Shown here in pieces: positions 28,314 to 37,005 of a DNA stretch of 64,000 nucleotides. Position 1 is the stretch's first letter, and each line of letters begins with the position of its first letter. A model generated the notes under the pieces. The model did not search any database. It was not told the DNA's origin and saw nothing but the letters and a program-made list of their open reading frames with translations. The translations under genes were made by a program, and so were the position numbers. Source of the stretch: Nostoc indistinguendum CM1-VF10 (lineage in GTDB: Bacteria > Cyanobacteriota > Cyanobacteriia > Cyanobacteriales > Nostocaceae); assembly GCA_019359215.1 (NCBI GenBank), contig JAHHHS010000019.1, forward strand, positions 34,410 to 98,409. Direction: 5' to 3'.

Positions 28314-29705
28314 TTAACTTCGCTTTAATTTCAAAGCTTCACTAGCCGACACACCCTCACCCTGACTGCCGAAATACCATAAAGCTGTAGCAGCCTCAGC
28401 ACGAGTTACTGGTTTTTTGGGTTGAAACAGAGTCGTATAACCAAACACGCGCCGAATATTAGATTGTTCACCATTCTGGTAATCAGCCAACACTGCTCTT
28501 AAAGCCTTGGGGTCAATTCGCGCCGCATCTTGGAAACCCCAGGTTTGTTTGACCGCATCTAAGTTAGCAGAGGGTAAAGCTTGGCGAGTATCTAGAGGTA
28601 ATTTCCACAGCAGCAACTGTTCCCGCGTTAGGGGTGCATCAGGACGAAACAAAACTACTGTAGAATCTCCAGACAAAGGGCTGGGAATTAACCCAGCTTC
28701 GGCTAATCCCTGAATTGCTGGAAAATCAGGGTCTTTTGCCGACACATCACTAAAAACTGGTTGAGTAGTTTCTGATGCCAAGCGAATTTGTTTAGCTGGA
28801 TTGCTGGCATACATAGCATTGTTAGCAGCAATTAGCCAACGAGCATATTCCCGATGTGTAACGATTTTACCGGGTTCAAACTGGTTAGTTGTGGTAGTAT
28901 TGCCCTTGGTTGCCTCTGGTTCTATAGACAAAACACCTAATGCAGCCAAGTCTTGGATATGTTGCCGCCATTCCTGGGGTGCCTTATTCAGATCATTGAA
29001 TTCCTGAGATTCGGCTGTGGCTGTAGAAGTTGTTTGGTTATTAGCTGTACTTGGTGGCTGTGCTGCCAAGTTTGCGGGTGGTATCGGCCCAATGAACTGT
29101 GGATCGCCTGGTTGAGGAACGGCGTTAGTTGTTTCGTTAGGATTTGTAGTTGGGGTAGATTGTGCCGTTGCAGTACTATTCAGTACGTAGTCAATTAATA
29201 ATTCGGTGGCTGTTTGGGGTTGATTTGGTGTAGCGTTAGTAACTGATTTAGGCTGAATGGAAACCTTCAACAGCAAATCGTTACGACGTGCCTCAAACAC
29301 ACCTACCGCATCATCTGTTGGCTGCTGCAAAATCTGCCAATTATTTGTTTTAAACTGGCTACTATAAAAGTTAGCAATAAAGTTACTGGGGTCAGAACTT
29401 AGCCAACGAGTTGAGATTCTGTTTTCTGAGCCGCTAGCAGGTGTCACTTGCTGTAGTTTGGCATTGGAATATAGTGGGATATCGTTGGGAAAATCAGGTG
29501 GTAACTGAACTGTTGATTCGTTTTGCTGTGCTTGCGGTTGATTACTCTGAGATTCTCCAAAGACAACTGGATTGCTTTGCAGCTTAGGATCTGCCGCTAA
29601 AGATTCTTCAAGGTTTTTGGTGATTGGACTGTTAGCACAGGCTGTTAACGAAGTCAGTAGAACAGCCCAAATTAGAAATACAGCTGGACGTTTACAGGGA
29701 AGCAC
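28314..29705 (-). CDS. SLH-domain lipoprotein
   Basis: A 463-aa exported protein. The N-terminus has a lipoprotein signal with lipobox LTAC near residue 23 (LLTSLTACANSP). A Gln/Asn/Pro/Thr-rich linker region (about 50-230) surrounds a small alpha/beta segment (FPNDIPLYSNAKLQQVTPA...WRLSSDPS-like). Two SLH-type units follow (about 240-340 and 380-455), with REYARWLIAANNAMY, FSDVSAKDPDFPAIQGLAEA and TRAEAATALWYFGS. It is likely tethered to a membrane while binding the cell wall through SLH. Exact role unknown. Confidence 0.85.
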   Translation of the reverse strand: MLPCKRPAVFLIWAVLLTSLTACANSPITKNLEESLAADPKLQSNPVVFGESQSNQPQAQQNESTVQLPPDFPNDIPLYSNAKLQQVTPASGSENRISTRWLSSDPSNFIANFYSSQFKTNNWQILQQPTDDAVGVFEARRNDLLLKVSIQPKSVTNATPNQPQTATELLIDYVLNSTATAQSTPTTNPNETTNAVPQPGDPQFIGPIPPANLAAQPPSTANNQTTSTATAESQEFNDLNKAPQEWRQHIQDLAALGVLSIEPEATKGNTTTTNQFEPGKIVTHREYARWLIAANNAMYASNPAKQIRLASETTQPVFSDVSAKDPDFPAIQGLAEAGLIPSPLSGDSTVVLFRPDAPLTREQLLLWKLPLDTRQALPSANLDAVKQTWGFQDAARIDPKALRAVLADYQNGEQSNIRRVFGYTTLFQPKKPVTRAEAATALWYFGSQGEGVSASEALKLKRS

Positions 29706-30541
29706 AGGAAATCACAAATTGAGTTTCAATTTCTACCCTAGCGCACACTGTTCATGAAATGAGCGTGGGGCATTAGGCATTAGGAATGGAATATTGGATA
29801 AAAACCCATTTACTCTGCTCCTCTGCCTCTCTAGCTTATTAATAATACCAATTCAAATAATGTTTGCGACACATCAATTATTTGTAAGGGCACAACATTG
29901 TTGTGCCCCTACCCATCTGTCGCATTCTTTTTTCAAATTGGTATAAGCTGTTACGCATTTAACTTGAACATTTACATGAAGGCTGATGACCTATGACTGT
30001 TGACTGATAACCGTCAACAGTTAACGACCGTAAAGAGTGTTTATACAATTTAGGCGCGCATCAGCTTATCACTAAAAGACACTACCGACTCACAACGCCC
30101 TCTTGGTAAATGTCTTTGTTGGTAAAAATTATAATATCTCTAAAAATGAGTAAACGGTAGCAAAAGCTACCGTATTGTCTTCGTTTTACAGCCATTAGGT
30201 TTTGATAATTCCCATGCTTATTTATAGAGTTCCCTAAAATTCTGGCAAACTAACATTTTTGGGAAAAAAACATAAATAAACGTGAAATACTTGCTAGGTA
30301 AGAGTTTTATGATTTGGATGCTCAAACCAAGTACTGGACGAATCCAAAAATGATCGCTGAAGGGAGGCCACTAAATAAGAGTGTAGGTACTAAAAGCTTT
30401 ATCTTTTTCCAGATGCATTAGGTTGGTGCGATGCCTACGGCGGGCAAAGGCTACGCCAATCAACTGAAGTGATAGACTAGAACTAAAGCCCCCCTTAGCC
30501 TCACTCAAAGAGGGGAATAGATAAAGTTCGCTAACGCTAGC
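29706..30541. other. Large intergenic region with MITE-like element
   Basis: An 836-bp spacer. It includes GGGGCATTAGGCATTAGG repeats (29764-29785), a 100-bp element with terminal inverted repeats (29845-29944), a TGTTGACTGATAACCGTCAACAG hairpin (29997 on) and the dispersed CCTACGGCGGGCAAAGGCTACGCC repeat (about 30433). No convincing gene. Confidence 0.5.
29845..29944. mobile_element. MITE-like element, 100 bp
   Basis: Terminal inverted repeats ATACCAATT-(15 nt)-TGCGACA face each other: left ATACCAATTCAAATAATG...TGCGACA, right TGTCGCATTC...TTTCAAATTGGTAT. The centre holds a perfect GGGCACAAC-ATT-GTTGTGCCC hairpin. TAA or TA flanks both sides, compatible with a TA-type target duplication. It has no coding capacity; it may be mobilised in trans by an IS630/Tc1-like transposase (inference). 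Confidence 0.75.
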
Positions 30542-31090
30542 TTAAAATCGATTCTGGAAATTATTCATCTGACGATGGTAAGCTGAGTAAGGCAATAGGT
30601 AGAAAATGCCAATATTAGGCAATTTCAGGAACTTAGCGTAAGTTTGTGGTTCTTGGGGGTCGGGGTCATAGGCAAAGCAGTCAAGTATCGCAACAGTTTT
30701 CCTAGTATCTCTAAATTGATTTTCTGGGGAAAGTGCTACTTGCGCTGTAGTCAAGAGTTTCTTGGCAGCCTCGAAAACAGTGAGTGCTGACTCTAAAAAT
30801 GCGTAGTTTACCGCCGTAGGCATCGCCTCTAGGTTATCCAAAGTTTTCTCCTTGGCAATCCATCTCCTGTTCTTCTGGGATAGGGTAAGGATTATTTTAG
30901 GAAGGCTGGATAGAGGGTGTGCTTCGCAAGTTATAGAGGCAGTACTATAGTTAGCTGTAACTGTTTTCCCAATTTTAGTAATGATTGGGTAGAGGCAAAA
31001 AAGACACTTCATCGGATGCACTGGCGGTTGAGAAAGCCCTCTACAAACTTGGTCTGAACAGTTAACAGCTTCCTGATAGATTAGATACAA
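30542..31090 (-). CDS. Hypothetical protein
   Basis: A 182-aa ORF with no domain that I recognise. The N-terminal 50 residues are Cys-rich (CSDQVC, CLFCLYP). The rest looks protein-like (LPKIILTLSQKNRRWIAK, NYAFLESALTVFEAAKKLL, TYAKFLKLPNIGIF). The start is uncertain; an internal Met near residue 89 is possible. It lies alone between repeat-rich spacers and upstream of sasA in the opposite orientation. Confidence 0.45.
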   Translation of the reverse strand: MYLIYQEAVNCSDQVCRGLSQPPVHPMKCLFCLYPIITKIGKTVTANYSTASITCEAHPLSSLPKIILTLSQKNRRWIAKEKTLDNLEAMPTAVNYAFLESALTVFEAAKKLLTTAQVALSPENQFRDTRKTVAILDCFAYDPDPQEPQTYAKFLKLPNIGIFYLLPYSAYHRQMNNFQNRF

Positions 31091-31405
31091 TTAGCATCTG
31101 CGTTTGCTTGGGTAATCGCTTGTTCAAAGCAAGTACTCGAATTGACATAGTTTTAAAGCTTTCACCTGCTAGCTCTGACGAAAATTTTTGATTCAGGGCA
31201 AATTAAGACTTATATTCAAGGGACAAGGGCGTTTCTTGGAGATGAAGTTAACCAAAACGCGGCAAAAGGCTGAAAAAGATATGTCTATGTCAAAAACGCA
31301 GAACTGATAGGAGTATTAAGAATCTAGAATAGATATTAAATTGAAGAAAAACAACGACCATTGACAACCGTCAGTCTATTTTACTTTCTGTAAAGCGTCG
31401 CCGGG
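31091..31405. other. sasA upstream region
   Basis: A 315-bp spacer between the divergent hypothetical gene and sasA. It is AT-rich, with no repeat and no recognisable operator or ribosome binding site next to the sasA start. Confidence 0.35.
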
Positions 31406-32620
31406 TTGTTACCAGTGCTGAAACACGATTACATGCAAGTTTCCCAGGATCAGCCTATTTATTCTGAGGCTCCACTCCAGCTGTTACTGTTTGTCGATGG
31501 ACGCCCAAAGTCCCGGCAACAAGTACAGCGAATCCGTGCTTACTTAAAAGAATTGCAGGCTGAGTATAGTTTTGAACTTCAAACTATCGATGTTGGACAA
31601 CAACCTTACTTAGCAGAACACTTTAAATTGATAGCAACGCCAGCTTTAATCAAAATCCATCCGGAACCACGACAGGTTCTAGCTGGGAGTAATATAATAG
31701 CGCAATTGAAAAATTGGTGGCCTCGCTGGCAAACTGCTGTAGACGCTTACTTAAAAGTGCAGGAAGACTTACAAGAACGTATAGACGACAATACTAGGGT
31801 GATGTTACCCAAATCCACTATCCGTTCAGTTGCTGTTTCTGCTGAATTAATCCGACTCTCAGACGAAATTTTTCGTTTGAAGCAGGAAAAAGATAACCTC
31901 CAAGAGCAGCTACAGTTTAAAGACCGGGTGATTTCTATGCTGGCGCACGATATTCGCAATCCGCTAACTGCTGCTGCGATCGCCATCGAAACTCTCCAGT
32001 CTAACTACAATTCAGACACAGGAGAATTCCAGCGCCTTAAGCCATCGATGACGGCGCATTTATTAAAACAAGCCCGCAATCAAACTAAGGTTATTAACCG
32101 CATGATTGCTGACCTTTTAGAGGTAGGTCGTGGCAAAGATACAGAATTTCCCATTTTACTACAAAAAGTACAACTAGGTAAACTTTTCTTAGATGTATTA
32201 GAAGAATTGTGCGATCGCTACACCGCCAAATCTCAAGAGGTAGAAATAGATATTCCTAGTGATTTGCCCTATGTATATGCTGACCCAGAACGCATCCGTC
32301 AAGTGCTAGTGAATCTGTTGGATAATGCCATCAAATATACCCCAGAAGGTGGCAAGATTAGTGTTGCCGGATTGCACCGTACTACCCAAAAAGTTCAGTT
32401 TAGTATTGGCGATACTGGGCCTGGTATTCCTCTAGAGAACCGCGATAGCATCTTTGAAAACCACTTCCGCCTGCAACGGGATGAAGGTACAGCAGGTTAC
32501 GGGATTGGTCTTTGTTTATGCCAACGGATCATCCTGGCACATTATGGTCAGATTTGGGTAGACTCTGCCCCCAATAATGGAGCATGGTTTCACTTCACAC
32601 TACCAGTTTATCCTTTTTAG
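31406..32620 (+). CDS. sasA: Circadian clock-associated histidine kinase SasA
   Basis: A 404-aa kinase with the SasA layout. The KaiB-like thioredoxin-fold sensory domain is at about 22-110 ([29 protein letters not shown]). The dimerisation/His domain has the H-box [13 protein letters not shown] near 180, and the HATPase has the N box [20 protein letters not shown] (G1) and [10 protein letters not shown] (G2). SasA binds KaiC through the KaiB-like domain and phosphorylates RpaA to drive circadian output. The frame opens at TTG 31406; GTG 31415 and ATG 31433 are alternative starts and none has a clear ribosome binding site. No kai or rpaA gene is nearby. Confidence 0.93.
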   Translation: MLPVLKHDYMQVSQDQPIYSEAPLQLLLFVDGRPKSRQQVQRIRAYLKELQAEYSFELQTIDVGQQPYLAEHFKLIATPALIKIHPEPRQVLAGSNIIAQLKNWWPRWQTAVDAYLKVQEDLQERIDDNTRVMLPKSTIRSVAVSAELIRLSDEIFRLKQEKDNLQEQLQFKDRVISMLAHDIRNPLTAAAIAIETLQSNYNSDTGEFQRLKPSMTAHLLKQARNQTKVINRMIADLLEVGRGKDTEFPILLQKVQLGKLFLDVLEELCDRYTAKSQEVEIDIPSDLPYVYADPERIRQVLVNLLDNAIKYTPEGGKISVAGLHRTTQKVQFSIGDTGPGIPLENRDSIFENHFRLQRDEGTAGYGIGLCLCQRIILAHYGQIWVDSAPNNGAWFHFTLPVYPF

Positions 32621-32786
32621 GGATTGGTCAGCCGCTTTGGGGAAGTCAAAAATTTACCAAGCCCATAAATTTATTTGCTCTGAGTCAACTAACGTAGTAT
32701 TTCTTGCACTACGTGTATTGAAATACATTTTTTTATTTTCCATAAATAAATTTACTTGCTCTGTACTTTTTTATTTCTGATCATTC

Positions 32787-32815
32787 ACAAATGACTAATG
32801 ACTAATAACAAATGA
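32787..32815. repeat. TGACTAA-type heptamer repeat
   Basis: A short run CAAATGACTAATGACTAA lies in the spacer between convergent sasA and the GGDEF regulator, of the same heptamer family as at 1.8 and 62.7 kb. Confidence 0.5.
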
Positions 32816-32818
32816 CAA

Positions 32819-33844
32819 TTAAAAACTTGAGACAAAGCGATCGCGCCCCCCAGCCTTAGCTTGGTAAAGTGCTTTATCTGCCTGGACAATCAAATCTGAA
32901 GGTGAGGATTCCCAAGTGGGTACAACAGTAGCCACGCCCATACTTAGGGTGATATGCTGACTCACCGCAGACCCATCGTGAACAATTTGCAAATCTTTTA
33001 TTCCTGCTTGTATTGCTGCGGCAACGTGAACTGCGCCAGATGCAGGAGTGTATGGCATAATCACAGCAAATTCTTCTCCACCATAACGCGCTACTAAATC
33101 CTGATGTTTTTGCGCCTTGAGGCTTAATACACCACCCACTTTTTGTAAACAGACATCTCCAGCAGGATGACCATATTTATCGTTATAAAACTTAAAATAA
33201 TCGATATCACACAAAATCATTGACAAAGGAGATTCCTCTTGTACTAGATTAATCCACTGAGTATTGAGGTAATCGTCAAAACGGCGACGATTAGCCAACT
33301 CAGTTAAGCCATCTACATTGGCAAGGTGTTGCAAAGCTTGGTTTGCCGCCTCTAATTGTTTGTATACTTGCACTTGCTGTAGTAGTCGGCGTAACCTCTG
33401 GCGCAATACAGGCCAGTGAATTGGCTTAGTCACATAATCAGTTGCCCCTGCGTCAAAAGCACGGTCTACGGATTCTTCATCATCCAAGCACGTGATCATC
33501 AATATGGGAGTGCGCTCCCATATCTTAGAGATCACAGTATTGTTAAGTGCCGAGTCAGTATCAAAGGTTGCAAGGGCTGATATTAAATTATTCCTGGCAA
33601 TCTGGAGCAAGTGCCTACAGCAGGTAAAACCATCCATCACAGGCATTACAGCATCTAGCAAAACTATATCTGGTTTGATAGCCTCGTAAGCATCTAAACA
33701 TTGCTTACCATCATTGACCTCGACCACTCGGTAACCTTCTTGTTCCATAGCTTTACGCAACAACACGCGGATGGTTTTGTCATCATCAGCCACTAGAATC
33801 AGTGGTGGTTGTTTAGATACAGAAAATGAGCTTATGCCTGACAT
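32819..33844 (-). CDS. Response regulator with GGDEF domain (diguanylate cyclase)
   Basis: A 341-aa REC-GGDEF protein. The receiver (about 17-165) has the acidic pocket VADDDK, phospho-acceptor Asp in IVLLDAVMPVMDG and conserved Lys in YVTKPIHW. It carries an insertion of about 25 residues (ALATFDTDSALNNTVISK) between beta-4-side elements. The GGDEF domain (about 190-341) has RYGGEEFAV at the active site. An RxxD I-site is not obvious. It should make cyclic di-GMP on phosphorylation. GGAAGG about 7 nt upstream supports the ATG at 33844 over one 15 codons upstream at 33889. A short CBS-like ORF overlaps this start. Confidence 0.9.
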   Translation of the reverse strand: MSGISSFSVSKQPPLILVADDDKTIRVLLRKAMEQEGYRVVEVNDGKQCLDAYEAIKPDIVLLDAVMPVMDGFTCCRHLLQIARNNLISALATFDTDSALNNTVISKIWERTPILMITCLDDEESVDRAFDAGATDYVTKPIHWPVLRQRLRRLLQQVQVYKQLEAANQALQHLANVDGLTELANRRRFDDYLNTQWINLVQEESPLSMILCDIDYFKFYNDKYGHPAGDVCLQKVGGVLSLKAQKHQDLVARYGGEEFAVIMPYTPASGAVHVAAAIQAGIKDLQIVHDGSAVSQHITLSMGVATVVPTWESSPSDLIVQADKALYQAKAGGRDRFVSSF

Positions 33845-34062
33845 GAGTTGCCTTCCACTTGCGGGACTATCCTGAAAAAGGCTGTGCAACTCAATCGCAT
33901 GGGAGCGATCGCTGTTTTCATCAATGCCAGGATTTGTGGCAAAGGTGTGTCTAGCTTCACAATGAACTGTTTTTTGGCAATAGACTGCTCAATGTTAGTG
34001 AGCCAAGCAAGCGGTAGATAACTAAGTTGCATAGACAATCTATAATTGGAACACGAAGGCAA
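33832..34062 (-). pseudogene. Possible CBS-domain N-terminal fragment
   Basis: A 76-aa ORF reading LPLAWLTNIEQSIAKKQF, then IVKLDTPLPQILALMKTA, which resembles the start of the first CBS repeat in cyanobacterial CBS/PAS sensor kinases. It loses similarity after about 55 residues and stops inside the start of the GGDEF regulator (13-nt overlap, other frame). It could be a broken gene remnant or a small upstream ORF coupled to the regulator. Confidence 0.35.
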
Positions 34063-34640
34063 TTGTTACCTTTTTGTTCGGCTGTGGTTATGGGAGGAAA
34101 TGTTACTTTTATATTTCCCCATTGCTAAAGTCAAATTGAAATTTTTTTGAGAATTGCAAATGCACATCTTAATTATTTTAGTTTTGTAGTTAGTTTAGAA
34201 ACCTAAAGATACAGGTTAAAATGATCGCCAAGGTATGCTTCAAAGAGATTTAAGGCAAAATACAAGTATCGTTGACTTAAATTTATTTAGTTATTTGGTA
34301 ACTGCTGCGGAGGTTGAGTATAATTACATAAAATTGATATTAAACTTGGTGCAAAGCTTTATTTCTCAACAAGTTCAGGTTAAGAAATCAAGTAAAAGTT
34401 TTATTACATTTCATTCAGTATAGTTTAGTTAAATTAAAAAATAGATTATTTTTTTTGAAAAACTGTAGATTTGTTATTAAGTTTAAATGAAGATATACTA
34501 GAATAAAATTAATACTTCCAACAATTAAATTTTAAATTTCTTCCCAGACAGCACATCAAAGGAAAGTTTTATTAGCTACGCTAAAATCAGAAGTTCTTAC
34601 AAAAAAATTAAACCCTATTTACATCCACTAAATCTTTAAA
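34063..34640. other. AT-rich spacer upstream of the CRR7-like gene
   Basis: About 580 bp of very AT-rich sequence. A 62-codon open frame at 34235-34423 has the composition of random AT-rich DNA. No repeat or RNA gene is recognised. Confidence 0.35.
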
Positions 34641-34901
34641 ATGCCAGACTCATTAATGTATCAGCAAGATCATTTTGTTGTTCTAGAAACAAATCAATCA
34701 GAGCAATTCCTAACACAATCAGAGTTATTAGAAAAGCTCAAAATAACTCTCCAAAAAATCATAATTCAAGATTTACCACCTGACTTGCAAAAGTTTGATA
34801 CTGCGGAAGCTCAAGCACAATACTTACTTGACACAAGTTGCAAATTAGATATTGCTCCAGGGCAATATTTGCAGTGGTATGCAGTTCGTTTAGAAAAGTG
34901 A
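34641..34901 (+). CDS. CRR7-like (chlororespiratory reduction 7) protein
   Basis: An 86-aa soluble protein beginning MPDSLMYQQDHFVVLE and ending PGQYLQWYAVRLEK. The pattern matches the CRR7 family. Plant CRR7 is needed for accumulation or assembly of the chloroplast NDH complex, and a related NDH-1 role in cyanobacteria is plausible. The call rests on recognising the terminal motifs. It is monocistronic, with AT-rich DNA upstream. Confidence 0.68.
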   Translation: MPDSLMYQQDHFVVLETNQSEQFLTQSELLEKLKITLQKIIIQDLPPDLQKFDTAEAQAQYLLDTSCKLDIAPGQYLQWYAVRLEK

Positions 34902-35226
34902 CTTGTTTCATAAGTGGTTAAAAGGAAAATAAGTTAAGGAACAAGCAGGGGGGAAATCTTATACTTAAAAGTTTTATCATTAATCAAAATCTTTTAAACT
35001 TCCGTTTTATTGCTATCCGGTCTGAGAATAAATTCCGAGGCTAATAGCTTCTATTGCTTTTAAAAAGTGAAAATTTCATTCCTCCCTTAGTGTATAGAAG
35101 CTATTAGTTCAGAAGTTAACTTATGGGTGAGATGTTGATTAACATTACACTTTAACTGTTACAGAAATGTGGATAACGACAGCCATCAACGCATGGAGTT
35201 TAGACAATCATAATTTCTCTTCTTCA
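34902..35226. other. Convergent spacer with long inverted repeat
   Basis: This 325-bp spacer between convergent genes contains a perfect 14-bp inverted repeat, CTAATAGCTTCTAT (35041-35054) and ATAGAAGCTATTAG (35094-35107), around a 39-nt spacer. Nothing else is recognised. Confidence 0.55.
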
Positions 35227-35796
35227 CTATTGACTACTGACTAATGACTGTTGTGGAGCATGGATCAGCGCTAACTCAATTGTATTTTCAGATGGCTGCG
35301 TTATTTCAACCTCTAATCCAGGGCCAAAATAGTTGGTCATTTTTTCCTGCTTTTTTTGCCACACATCAATTGGCACTAGGGGTGAATCAAATTCTAAAAT
35401 TAGGGCATAGTTGCCATTGATTTCTGTTTCTCGTAAGCCTGTTACTGTTGGTCGTTCCTGATCTGAGGGACTCAAACCCAGAAAAGAAAGTGTTGTATCT
35501 AGATGAGCATCTTGGCCGTAACGATATCGGGTGATGTCTTTGCGAATTTTATTTTGAGTATCAGTTGCTTGCTGTTCCCGCAATATCAAGGCTGACGGTG
35601 ACGTAATTTGGCTAAAGGGTACTGGCTTGAGTTCATTAGCTTTCAGGGCCAACCCTCCCAACAATAGAGGAATCCCGTAAAAAAATCCGACAAGATTGAG
35701 TGTGGCATTATTATCAGCATAGGCGACGAAGCCTATGATGGTTAATATGCCACCAATAGTTAAACCGAGTGTTCCCAAAGAGATTTTGCGTAGCAT
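35227..35796 (-). CDS. DUF2854 membrane protein
   Basis: A 189-aa protein with two N-terminal hydrophobic helices (about 8-27 and 32-51; LGTLGLTIGGILTIIGFVAY and LNLVGFFYGIPLLLGGLAL). A soluble domain follows (YRYGQDAHLDTTLSFLGL, then FDSPLVPIDVWQKKQEKM). This is the cyanobacterial/plastid DUF2854 family of unknown function. It is probably a membrane protein with a cytosolic or stromal-side domain. Confidence 0.82.
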   Translation of the reverse strand: MLRKISLGTLGLTIGGILTIIGFVAYADNNATLNLVGFFYGIPLLLGGLALKANELKPVPFSQITSPSALILREQQATDTQNKIRKDITRYRYGQDAHLDTTLSFLGLSPSDQERPTVTGLRETEINGNYALILEFDSPLVPIDVWQKKQEKMTNYFGPGLEVEITQPSENTIELALIHAPQQSLVSSQ

Positions 35797-36083
35797 GAGC
35801 TTAAATTAATATAAATTCTGAATACCTCAGTTTTATTATCATCGGCTATGAATAACAATTTAGGGAAGAACATCGTCTCTAGTCAGTAGTATTCAACCAA
35901 CTCAAAATTTCCATGAACAAGAGGTTCTATCTTCCTTGCCCAGAACTTCGGTAGATGCAGGAACGCGGAAAGTTCCTCAGTCACAAGGTTAGTATAATAG
36001 ACTGCTAAGGCGTAGAGTGCGCCAGAATGTTGGATTTTGAGTTAACTTTAAATTTAAAGGTAGTTAAAAATAGGAAAAAGGTA

Positions 36084-36257
36084 ATGGATATACAGACTAT
36101 AAAAGAACGAATTCTCGCAGTTCAAAGCAAACGCGAGTACCTGTTAGGCTTACTTGAGCAACCAAATTTGGGAACTTTGAGAGTTGACGTAAATCAGGCT
36201 TTGGAAGAGCTAGACGAATTAATTGATGAATTTCGACGCACCATTCCGATAGAGTAG
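36084..36257 (+). CDS. Small conserved helical protein, unknown
   Basis: A 57-aa protein, almost entirely helical and charged (MDIQTIKERILAVQSKREYL...QALEELDELIDEFRRTIPIE). The ATG at 36084 follows AGGAAAAAGGT, a reasonable ribosome binding site. An in-frame ATG at 36027 would add 19 less protein-like residues. No family or function can be given; a coiled-coil partner role would fit its composition. Confidence 0.6.
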   Translation: MDIQTIKERILAVQSKREYLLGLLEQPNLGTLRVDVNQALEELDELIDEFRRTIPIE

Positions 36258-36408
36258 AAATTATCAAAAATTGCGTCGGTTTAACCGTTAACCTCAAGTT
36301 ATACCGACGCTCCTCAGTACTATCATGTTCTCAAATCCTCAAACTGAACTAAGCGTGAGTTTGCAAAGGAATATAGCTGTATAATTGCTGTATAATTTAT
36401 CCGGCAAG

Positions 36409-36813
36409 TTAAACATCGCCTGCACGGTGACCTAACTGCCTAACTAAGGCAATAAGTTCGCTTGTAGGTACATCTTTCTTACAAACGTTATCAAAGCTAG
36501 ACATTGCCTTTGTTCCCTGAAGATTTACGTCTTCCACTGAGGAGTAAGCAAGGATCTGCGTGTTTGGAGATATAGCTTTAATGTGACTAGACGCACTCCA
36601 GCCATCCATAACTGGCATTTGTAAATCTAGAACAATTACGTCAGGATGGCAACGTTTAACCATTTCTATAGCTTCTTCACCATTACTGGCTAAACCTACT
36701 ACTTGAATATTTTCCTGGCAAGAAAAAACTAATTGTAAAGTTAAACGAGTCAGTTCATGGTCATCAACTACTAGAACACGCAAGGTAGAAAGCTCACAGG
36801 ATAACATTAGCAT
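36409..36813 (-). CDS. Single-domain response regulator
   Basis: A 134-aa receiver-only protein. It has the acidic pair in VLVVDDHE, phospho-acceptor Asp in VIVLDLQMPVMDGW, Ser/Thr-type switch in ILAYSS and Lys in CKKDVPTSELI. The N-terminal half is NarL/LuxR-like (DDHELTRLTLQL), but no output domain follows, so it is CheY-like in layout or a truncated NarL type. No kinase is adjacent; the nearest is the orphan kinase at 39356, beyond ppk. Confidence 0.87.
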   Translation of the reverse strand: MLMLSCELSTLRVLVVDDHELTRLTLQLVFSCQENIQVVGLASNGEEAIEMVKRCHPDVIVLDLQMPVMDGWSASSHIKAISPNTQILAYSSVEDVNLQGTKAMSSFDNVCKKDVPTSELIALVRQLGHRAGDV

Positions 36814-37005
36814 TGAGGGGAAAGACGAAATTATTTCAGAACAACCTCTCTAGTCTATGGGAACGAATGCCAGCACTGACTCTATCCTGTGGTTGAATAA
36901 CTTGTGTGAACCCATGACAAACAACTTAGAAAACTTCTCAATAAAGTTAAGTTTTCTAAAAAAAACCGAGTTGAGCTAGCTATTAAGGTATTGCTAACTT
37001 ATTTT

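Noticed and set aside
32577..32780. A plus-strand ORF overlapping the end of sasA
   Set aside because: Its start lies inside sasA in another frame and the remainder is hydrophobic AT-rich spacer.
34235..34423. A 62-codon plus-strand ORF
   Set aside because: Composition is that of random AT-rich spacer, with no ribosome binding site and no recognisable motif.
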